Part shown: piece by piece, positions 56,652 through 64,000 of the stretch
How the letters are laid out: the number at the start of each line of letters is the position of its first letter
Numbering within the stretch: the stretch's first letter is position 1
NCBI GenBank assembly: GCA_013399015.1
Contig: VWZX01009108.1
Span: 211,065-275,064, forward strand
Source of the DNA: Galbula dea
Taxonomy: Eukaryota; Chordata; Aves; Piciformes; Galbulidae
Reading direction: 5' to 3'
DNA length: 64,000 nucleotides
Translations under genes and position numbers: made by a program
Notes under the pieces: generated by a model
What the model was told of the DNA's origin: nothing
Seen by the model: only the letters and a program-made list of their open reading frames with translations
Databases searched by the model: none

Positions 56652-58347
56652 TGCTTGGGAGCTCTGAGCACCCCAAGGTGCTCCCCACTGCAGCAGGCAG
56701 GCTGAAGCCATTCCCTACCCCTCAGCACACATCAGCCCCAAGCCTTGCTGCTGTCACCTTTAGCACTGGAGAACATGACACAGGGAGACAAAAAGAAGCC
56801 CCAGGATGTTACACCTCAGGTAGCTCATGAGGTGTTGGGGTTGTCTCAGAGCATGGCATGGCATCAGTCTCTGCTGCCTGCACCCTGCAGTGACCATGAG
56901 AGTGGCTACAACCTCATCCACTTGTCTGCTAACAACTTCTGGCTCCCAACAGACTGCCTCTTGGGAAGGCAGAGTTGCAAAGGTGATTTCCTTGGTCATT
57001 TCTATTTGCCAACACTTTCAAGTTCCAATACAATAAGATTTAGGCAGAAAAAAAACCCCCAACTCTTTGGATCTGAAGGTAAAAAGGAAAGAATCTGTTA
57101 GCTGGCATGACCTAGAATTTAGGGCAAGGATAAAATGCATCCAAAAGGGCCTGAGACCTTGCTGAGATCACCCAAGAAAAGACAAATGCTCTTGTCTCTT
57201 GCTAATTCAGTTGTCATCAAGCCATGCCAGTGCACAAACCTTCCATGCAGAGCCAGAGGTACCCCAAATTTACCTCAAATCTCCCTGTTTCCATCAGAGG
57301 AAGGGATGGTAAGGAGAGACTGGTGGTTTTTTCCTCTGCAGTAAACCAGGCATAGGAAACAAGTGTCAGGAGGATGAAAGGCAAGCTGAGGAGGTGTGGA
57401 GGAAGGGTGGGAAATGAAGCAGCATGGAGAAAAAGGAAGCCACTGCTTGTAAGAGTTCACAGAAAGAGTCAGACACTGCTCTGCCAGCCCAGCTAAAGGT
57501 TGCAAGGAAGTCTGGTACAGGGAAAAAAAGACCAAAAAGCAAGGGGAAAAAGAAGTAAGAGCAAGGCTGGAGTGCAGTAAGGGTAAGCTGGGGGATTGAT
57601 GGCTCAGGTTTGTGAATGTAAATCCCCAAATGCATGAGTGATGAAGCCTAACAATGCTCCAGAGTCATTGCTGAGAGCCCTGAATTGGCACTTCAGTCTG
57701 CAGACCAAACTCCTGCCAGGTCTGCATGGGTTTAGTACCAAAATATCTCTATAAAAAGCCTTCCACTGGTTCTCCCAAGAAAGAAAAGCATCAGAAGGTA
57801 GAAAACTAGAACTATGTACAGATTCTCTTCATTTGGTTCATTCAGAGTTAAAAAAAAAACACCCCACAACCTAAAAAGCAGCTTTTGGAGCCAATGTTCC
57901 AGCCCAGTGGAAGAATCTGCCCTGGGCAGCCTGGTGCTGCAGGCAGCATGAGGAGCAGCCCTGCATCTGTTGCTCCCTCAGGAGGAGCTCAAAGGCATCC
58001 AAGAGCTGGGGAGCTTGGACTCCAGAGGGTGACCCAAGAGGAGGATCAGCACTGGTGGATTCACACAGCAGCACCATGACCTTTGCCAGGACATTGGTCT
58101 AATTTAATGGGGTCTTTCAAAGAAGAGGACAAGTTTGAAAGCAAGGGTTGGATCTTCTCAACAGGAAAGAAGGGGCTACATGGGTGGGACACACACAGCT
58201 TCTGACCTGGGGATGAAGCAAATGAACCCTGGAGAAGATCCCAGCAGGGGAATCAAAATAACTAGTACACAGGTAGGTACAACACTCTTCCAGTCTGCTG
58301 CTGGGCAGGATGAGAACAAGAAAAGTCTGCTGAATGGCCAGCTCAGC

Positions 58348-58640
58348 CTTAAGAAGGCCTGAGGATGATGGGGAAGAAGAAAGAAAGAGGGTTAAGCCTT
58401 AAAGTTAAGGTCTGAGGATGATGGGGAAGAAGAAGGAAAGAGGACTGAGCTTTAAAGAAGGCCCAAGGAAGATGAGGAAGAAGAAAGAAAGAAGGTTAAG
58501 CCTTAAAGAAGGCCTGAGGATGATGGGGAAGAAGAAGGAAAGAGAGTTAAGCCTTAAAGAAGGCCTGAGGAAGAACAACATAAAGAGGGTGAAGCCTTAA
58601 AGAAGGCCCAAGGAAGATGAGGAAGAAGAACATCAAGAGG
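58348..58640 (+). repeat. ~51-bp minisatellite, about 6 copies
   Basis: Units with a core like gaggatgatggggaagaaga followed by aggttaagccttaaagaagg, spaced mostly 49-53 bases. From 58418 to 58600 one sense frame stays open across units and would read as a 17-residue lysine-rich repeat (MGKKKERxLSLKEGLRx). No promoter, splice or family evidence supports a gene. Confidence 0.88.
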
Positions 58641-59127
58641 GCTACTGATCAGACCTAAAAGAACCCAGCAAGCACATGGACTCAGGTGCCCTTGGCAAGG
58701 CCAAGTGTTGCTCTCAGGTCATCTAGCCAAACAGGAGGCCATTCAGTTGCCTCTAAAGACTCAGAGTTTAGGTGTAGAAGGTAGCTCTGAAGTTTAGGTT
58801 TCACAGCACTTGCTTCAAGTACTTCCTGAGCAGGGTGTTGAGAAACTGGGGCTGTCTGTTCCCAGCCAAGAGTCCCTGCAGCTGGGCTGTATGGGGAGCA
58901 GATGGAAGGCAGCTTCTGCAACTGGTTATTCAGAAAAAGAATGGTCTTGGAACAATCTAATGTGCCCCATCTGGGGGAGGACTCATGATTAACAGTACAG
59001 AAGTGATCAGATAAACCTCCAGGAACTGAGCTTTAAAAAAATATTACAGTACCAATGATTTCTTCTTTTGTATCTACAACTATACAGCAGCTTCAAGCAG
59101 TATGGAAAGTCAATGAAATAATTATGA

Positions 59128-59133
59128 TTTATT
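59128..59133 (-). promoter_or_regulatory. MAPKAPK5: Candidate MAPKAPK5 poly(A) signal AATAAA
   Basis: TTTATT on the plus strand is AATAAA on the gene strand, about 77 bases after the MAPKAPK5 stop. A longer 3'UTR reaching further left cannot be excluded. Confidence 0.5.
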
Positions 59134-59209
59134 AATTTACATAAAAATACTTTGTACAGTTAAAGAATAAATCTGAAATGGTAAAAAAAATAAGCTTAAG
59201 AAGCCCCAG

Positions 59210-59304
59210 CTATTGAGAGTCATGGGAGTTTGTCTGCTCTTCAATCACTTGCTTTACTATTTCTGCCAGTTTGAGTCGATCCACTTTGTCTGTGAATCCT
59301 CTGC
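59210..59304 (-). CDS. MAPKAPK5: MAPKAPK5 terminal coding exon
   Basis: Gene-strand acceptor ttgcag. Encodes GRGFTDKVDRLKLAEIVKQV then IEEQTNSHDSQ and stop TAG at 59212-59210. Confidence 0.96.
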
Positions 59305-62300
59305 CTGCAAGGGAAAGAACAGGGAGTGAGCTGCTGCTGGGCACAAGGAGAACAATCAGGGACTGGCCACAAGGCATTGCTTCCCACAGGAACTGAGGGG
59401 GATGTTTGGAAGGGAAAGCAAGGTCAGTTCTGATCTCCAGCTCTGCTGCAAAACTGGGAGGCTTCAAAAGCTAAATCACAACCAATCCAACCAAAGTCAA
59501 GGGTGAACCTGGCTGATGCCCCTGGTCCCCTTCTAGTCAGCAACATCTGCTGCTAGGGGCTGGTGCCTCTGCCACTCTGGTTTGTCAAGGAGCTATCTGA
59601 ATGCTCCCAAGGCAGCTCAGCCTAGTTCAGTTCTGTTTCCTGCCCCAAATGAGCAGCGGAGATGTTGTGCTGACAGAGATGAGGGCAGCAGCCTCCAGCA
59701 GAGAGAGGATAGTAGCAGCTGGAAGGAAACCAACACAAGTGGTTCCTAAAGGGATGATCCCTTTGTGCTGTTCTGTTCCCACATGACTTGGAGCCTCTGA
59801 AAGCTCCACCCTGCCCCTCCACTGGAAATGTGGAAGCAGAACTCTCCACCCCCTTTCTCGAACACCCACGCTAGCAGAAGGGCTGAAGCCATGGAGTGGC
59901 AAAACCTCAAGCAGTTTGGCATCCATTCAAGACATCTGCTTTCATTTCCAGACAGGAAGGTGACAGTTTCCCCTCTCCCTGGGAGTGAAGGAGCTGCTCA
60001 CCATTCCAGCTGAAGCTCTGCAGGGTGTCTCGCAGCAGCTTACACTCCCGGTTGTACTTCCACGCCTCCTGCATCACTTCATTCAGCTTCTCATCTTCAT
60101 TCTCTCCTGTTTAGGAGACCAAAGAGAAACAGGAGGGTTGTCATTCAGCAAACAGGATGTGTAGTTACTCCTCCTCCCCTCCCACAGCCTCAGAACTGGG
60201 TTGGAAAGCAGCTCTGCATGTCACTGGGGACACTGACACTGTGCATGCACCACAACTACAGTCCCCAGCCAACTCTTTCCTCTTGGAGACTGACTAGGAC
60301 ACCAAGAGTTTTGTTTCTCCTTCCTCACCACTGCCACAGATTGATCTTGAGGCACAGGAATAAAAAGGCAGTGTGTCTTGCACGTTTAGGAATGGAACTT
60401 GCTGAAAAAGTGGCAACCTTTACCAGCCTGGGGTAGAATGCACTGAGCAATGACATCTCTCAGCTTCTCCAGAGCCACGTTGGAGTCATTGCTGCCATTC
60501 TCTGGGTCATGAATATACACACCATCCTTTGGCTTAGTGCTGCAAGAGAACAAGGAGGAAAAGAATTACAATTGGAATAGCAACTCCATGCAGAACTGCA
60601 GCAGGCTAACACACTCCTTCCAGCTCTGGGAAGCTGGGACTGGGAATTAGGTTGAATGTTAATTAGAACAAAGCTTCCAGGGATGGATGAGGCTTCCACA
60701 GCCTCTCTGGGCAACCTGTGCCAGTGTCTCCCCACCCTAACAGGGAAGAACTTCCTCCTAATAGCCAATCTAAATCTCCCCTCCTCTAGTTTGCATCCAT
60801 TCCTCCTAGTCCTGTCACTACCTGACCTCCTGCACAGTCCCTCCCCAGCTTTCTTGCAGCCCCCTTCAGATACTGAAAGGCCACCAGAAGGTCTCCTGGG
60901 AGCCTTCTCTTCTCCAGACTGAACAACCCCAACTCTCTCAGTCTGTCCTCATAGCAGAGGTGCTCCAGTCCTCTGACCATTCTCCTGGCCCTTCTCTGGA
61001 CTCCCTCCAGCACCCCCACATCCCTCTTGGAACAGGGGCTCCAGCACTGGAGGTGGGGTCTCAGGAGAGCAGAGTAGAGAGGCAGAATCACCTCCCTCCA
61101 CCTGCTGCCCACACTCCTCTTGCTGCAGCCCAGGACACACTTGGCCTTCTGGGCTGCAAGCACACACTGGCAGCTCAGGTTGAGCTTCTCACCCACCAGC
61201 ACCCCCAGGGCTGCTCTCAAGCCAATACACACAATATGTGACCCACTGTCCCACAAGGGACCTGTTCTGCTACCTGTACAACACACCACCACCATCCAAC
61301 CTCCTCCTGCCCTCACTGGGGTTACCTTGGGAGGCCAAACCACATGAGGCAAGCATCACTTGACACCAACCACCCCTTCAGCACGAAGGCTATGCCAGCT
61401 AGGTCAGAAATCCAGGAGCATGGTTCCAATTTAAAGGACCTGTAGCATGCCAGAAGCCATTCTCCAGGCAGCAGGGCTTGGAGCTGTCAAGAGCAGCTTT
61501 AGAGAGTTACCCCAGCAGCTTCCTCTTGCGTAGGATTGGGTTGTTGACAGAGTGCAGAGGCTTCAGGCTGACTTTCAGGTCTTGGATTCTCATGTTTGCA
61601 AGCTGTTCTGCATGAGCCTGTTGTATCCCTGCAACCATTGCCTGGAAGGAAAAGAACTGGGGCTTGGGTTTGGGTGTTTTTCATGAGCTTCTTTTGTGAC
61701 TTAAGAGAACAAAAGGACAATCTTAGCCATGGGTGAAGATGCCCCAAAATCTCATGGACTGCAGAGAGGAGGAATGAAAATCAGGTTTGCTTGGTGCAAG
61801 CTGTGATTAGAACTACCCCAGGGGCTCAAGCAGACAAAGATCATCTCTGCTTCTCATGCTCAGGGTGCTGACTGAGGTCCAGCAGCTTAAAGGAAGCAAG
61901 CAGTCATTTGCTGCTAATGAATGAGGTCATAGCTGTGATTAGGTATAAAACATGGGGGGAAAAAGGCCTAGAGAAGAGTCCTCAGGCAGGTTTACTGCCA
62001 TCCTCTCTTCTCTACTGGTTAGCACATGGCTGCTCTTTGCCACCAACCTTGGAGCACCTTCTCCTAGCCCAAATTCCACATGGAATTCTTTCCATTTCTG
62101 CACAAAGATCTCAGGCTCTCCTCAAAGCACTCTTTATCTGCACCCCACCATCTGAAAGAAAACACTCCCACCACCCCAGAGCTCCCCAGCTTCTCCTAGG
62201 CAACATTCCTGATCAAATAAAATGTTGTTGAGACCTTGTCCATCATCAGCTGGGCAGAGGGCAGGATGTTATCAAGTGCCTCAGTGGAGTTGAGCCAAGG

Positions 62301-62888
62301 ATGGTCCAGCACCCCTTCAATGGTCAGTCTTTCCTCAGGTTTGACCTTCAGCAGCCTGGGGAAGGAATCAATCAGTCCATAAAGAGGTCTTTGTGGATTT
62401 TACAACTTGCTGCTCTGTCTGGGATCAGAGCACTTAGCAATCTCTGAGCATTAGAGAGGCACTCTTAACAACTTCTGAGACAGAAGGCATCAGAAACTGA
62501 ACACAAGAATTGGGAAGGGGAAAAAAAAGAGGAGAGAGGAGAGAGGAGAGAGGAGAGAGGAGAGAGGATTAACCAATTCCCCACCACCACCACCCCAGGA
62601 AAACTGACGGAGCCCTTGGTGATCAAATGCAAGTGATTTTTTCCACTGTCTGAAGCACAGAAGCAAAGAGCAAGAGGACATTTGCCCTCCTCTGACTCAC
62701 TTTCTGACGATGTCTTTGGCCATTTCAGAGATCTGGCTCCACTCCTCCTCGGGGAACTCGAAGCTCCCTGTCATGATCTTCTTGCGCATGTCCTTGGGGA
62801 TGGTGCGGCTGTGGTGCTTGGAGTAGAAGGGAGGGTAGCCACACAGCATCACATAAATGATGACCCCAAGGGACCACAGGTCACAGCT
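59210..62888 (-). CDS. MAPKAPK5: MAPKAPK5 (PRAK), last six coding exons (5' partial)
   Basis: MAPKAPK5 is a Ser/Thr kinase activated by p38 and by the atypical MAP kinases ERK3/ERK4; it shuttles between nucleus and cytoplasm and phosphorylates targets such as HSP27. Six exons on the minus strand, in gene order 62888-62701, 62355-62235, 61641-61511, 60539-60424, 60106-60002 and 59304-59210, join in frame for 251 residues and stop at TAG (59212-59210). This corresponds to about residue 223 onward of the roughly 473-residue human protein. Visible parts: kinase subdomains IX-XI (SCDLWSLGVIIYVMLCGYPP and the helix ending DHPWLN), a regulatory segment (MMDKAMVAGIQQAHAEQLAN), the docking and nuclear-localisation motif NNPILRKRKLL, and the C-terminal ERK3/4-binding helix region. 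ATP-binding and catalytic-loop exons lie beyond 64000. It converges on TMEM116. Confidence 0.96.
60002..60106 (-). CDS. MAPKAPK5: MAPKAPK5 exon: C-terminal helix
   Basis: Gene-strand acceptor aaacag, donor gtgagc. Encodes GENEDEKLNEVMQEAWKYNR then ECKLLRDTLQSFSWN. Confidence 0.95.
60424..60539 (-). CDS. MAPKAPK5: MAPKAPK5 exon: tail segment
   Basis: Gene-strand acceptor ttgcag, donor gtaaag. Encodes TKPKDGVYIHDPENGSNDSN then VALEKLRDVIAQCILPQA, part of the ERK3/4-binding tail. Confidence 0.95.
60668..61215 (-). mobile_element. CR1 fragment in MAPKAPK5 intron
   Basis: CR1 lying in the same orientation as MAPKAPK5. Gene-strand frame: NLSCQCVLAAQKAKCVLGCS, REVILPLYSALLRPHLQCWS, VLEGVQRRARRMVRGLEHL, EDRLRELGLFSLEKRRLPGD, then a broken terminus with HWHRLPREAVEASSIPGSF. 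The 3' tail is missing; the copy ends about 130 bases before the next exon. Confidence 0.93.
61511..61641 (-). CDS. MAPKAPK5: MAPKAPK5 exon: NES/NLS and docking region
   Basis: Gene-strand acceptor ttccag, donor gtaact. Encodes AMVAGIQQAHAEQLANMRIQ, DLKVSLKPLHSVNNPILRKR and KLLG. RKRK is the basic cluster known as the nuclear-localisation and p38-docking element. Confidence 0.96.
62235..62355 (-). CDS. MAPKAPK5: MAPKAPK5 exon: end of kinase domain
   Basis: Gene-strand acceptor cccag, donor gtctca. Encodes LLKVKPEERLTIEGVLDHPW then LNSTEALDNILPSAQLMMDK, subdomain XI and the start of the regulatory tail. The donor is GT but otherwise weak. Confidence 0.95.
62528..62568. repeat. (AGGAGAG)n microsatellite in MAPKAPK5 intron
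   Basis: About six copies of a 7-base purine unit, 130 bases inside the intron after the subdomain IX-X exon. On the gene strand it is a polypyrimidine tract. Confidence 0.9.
62701..62888 (-). CDS. MAPKAPK5: MAPKAPK5 exon: kinase subdomains IX-X
   Basis: Gene-strand acceptor tttcag, donor gtgagt. Encodes SCDLWSLGVIIYVMLCGYPP, FYSKHHSRTIPKDMRKKIM and FPEEEWSQISEMAKDIVRK. The DLWSLG aspartate is the subdomain IX residue that stabilises the catalytic loop. Confidence 0.97.
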
Positions 62889-64000
62889 CTGAAAGCAAGG
62901 AAAGGGAGCACTTTGGGGAGCACTTTGCAGCAGGCAAGAGTTGCAGCCATGTTCCAAGTTCTGTGGGATTCCAGAAGAGGACAGGCACACAGCCCGGCCT
63001 CCTCCCCCAGGCTCCTCCTCCAGGCTCCTCCTGGAGCAAGCTGGCAAATATGGGAGCACCAGGTCACTCCATGCTGCTAAGCTAAACTCCTCTCAGTAGC
63101 CAAAAGTAGCTTGTTTACAGAAAAGAGCTCCTGGAGCTGTGCTGTGCAATGGGAGATGGTATGGAAGCAGGCAGTGTGGCAGAGGCATAAGCAAGCTCCA
63201 CGTTTACTGCCTCTCTCAGGGTACTTGAGTCCTGGGCTCTCAGTATCAGAATATAAAGCAATCAATGAGACTAAAAAACCCACAGGTACTACATCAGAGA
63301 GGTCTGTCATGAAAAACCACATCCTGAAAGCCCCAGAGATGAAGAAGCTTCAGAAAACCAGGAGCAGGATTTCCCTGCTGCTTCCACTGCAGCCCCTCCT
63401 GCCCTCCCAGCTCAGCCTGGAGCTGCCTCCCCTCACACCCCTGTTACTGCTGATGTGACACACAACAAGTTCCTCCAGGAGGTGGATCCAGCCAAAAGCA
63501 GCTCAGCCAAGAAGCTGAAAGCCAGATCTGTTCCCCACTCACCCAGAGCACTGGGCTTTCACCCAACACAGACACTACCTGGGAAGAAGGGAAGAGAACC
63601 CAACCAGCCTAGACCTTAACTGAAGCTTCTGTTGGGCTGTATCCTTAAGGGTGCAGCTCTGTTATCACTTGGTTACAGAAAGGTGCAGGCTAGGGCTGGT
63701 AGGACCTGCTCTGACCTGAGTCATCCATTCCCCAAATTCCTTTTGTGCCAACACAAGCATTTGTACAGCTAATGACTTCTTTTTACTAGCCTGGTTTCCA
63801 GCCCAGCAGTCCTCCAGGGGACACCAAAGCTTGATGTCAGCACAAGGATGGACAGGAACAGACAGCCAAATTCAGAAGCCTGAACTCCAGCCAGGTTCAG
63901 GTGATGGTGGAAAGACACCAAGGGCAGATTTGGGGAACCAGGGAGGTTCTGTGATCAGTTTACACAGGCAGAAAGCTGCACAGCTGCTCACTGAAGCAAG
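62889..64000 (-). other. MAPKAPK5 intron running off the right edge
   Basis: Intron upstream of the subdomain IX-X exon. No earlier kinase exon (for example the HRDLKPEN or DFG region) is found before the window ends, and no repeat stands out. Confidence 0.7.

Larger units (their letters stand above)
53076..59110. other. Intergenic region between convergent TMEM116 and MAPKAPK5
   Basis: Six kilobases with no recognisable coding exon on either strand. It holds a CR1 fragment, a 46-bp duplication and a 51-bp minisatellite. In human the ADAM1A locus lies in this general interval; I see no metalloprotease sequence here. Part of 55.5-59.1 kb could be an extended MAPKAPK5 3'UTR. Confidence 0.6.

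Noticed and set aside
60786..61352. 188-codon minus-strand frame in a MAPKAPK5 intron
   Set aside because: CR1 remnant; it lies between exons that splice together in frame without it.
1..64000. CRISPR arrays, bacterial operons, retroviral LTRs, tRNA or rRNA genes
   Set aside because: No regular spacer-repeat array, no operon-like frames, no LTR pairs and no recognisable RNA gene; repeats found are CR1 fragments or simple tandem arrays.

Overview
The window is vertebrate nuclear DNA, almost certainly from a bird. It contains many CR1 LINE fragments whose 3' ends carry the avian ATTCTATGATTCT-type tail, and its introns are compact (about 25 kb for 23 NAA25 exons). The four genes match the NAA25-ERP29-TMEM116-MAPKAPK5 neighbourhood of human 12q24. 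The CR1 density, and a repeated CR1 subtype present four times, would suit a CR1-rich group such as Piciformes, but I cannot fix the species. No sequence looks bacterial, plasmid or viral.

Layout: (1) 1-560 is a CpG-rich edge, probably the downstream side of the NAA25 CpG island; exon 1 is not in the window. (2) 3217-28081 (+) holds NAA25 exons 2-24 (NatB auxiliary subunit), followed by 3'UTR and intergenic sequence to about 31.5 kb. (3) 32375-36797 (+) is complete ERP29 (ER-lumen thioredoxin-fold chaperone) in three coding exons, with its own CpG island and a 52-N gap in intron 1. (4) 38938-52694 (+) is complete TMEM116 (seven-helix receptor-like membrane protein) in 11 coding exons, starting in a third CpG island. 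(5) 53075-59110 shows no gene but has several simple repeats. (6) 62888-59210 (-) holds the last six coding exons of MAPKAPK5 (PRAK kinase); its 5' half lies beyond the right edge.

The genes are housekeeping neighbours, not an operon: co-translational N-terminal acetylation (NAA25), secretory-protein folding (ERP29), an orphan membrane receptor-like protein (TMEM116) and p38/ERK3-linked signalling (MAPKAPK5). Exons were joined by reading frame, GT/AG splice sites and recalled family sequence. Every junction keeps frame: NAA25 reaches 971 aa if exon 1 gives 58 coding bases, ERP29 is 254 aa, TMEM116 is 362 aa, and MAPKAPK5 contributes its last 251 aa.

The most notable points are: ERP29 is in tandem with TMEM116 instead of head-to-head as in human, with no gap between their exons to explain it as a scaffolding error; a roughly 17-unit GC-rich minisatellite lies just inside TMEM116 intron 1; a duplicated block lies between ERP29 and TMEM116; a 51-bp minisatellite reads as a 17-residue lysine-rich repeat; and a coding-like remnant lies in NAA25 intron 15. 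I found no convincing new biological system.
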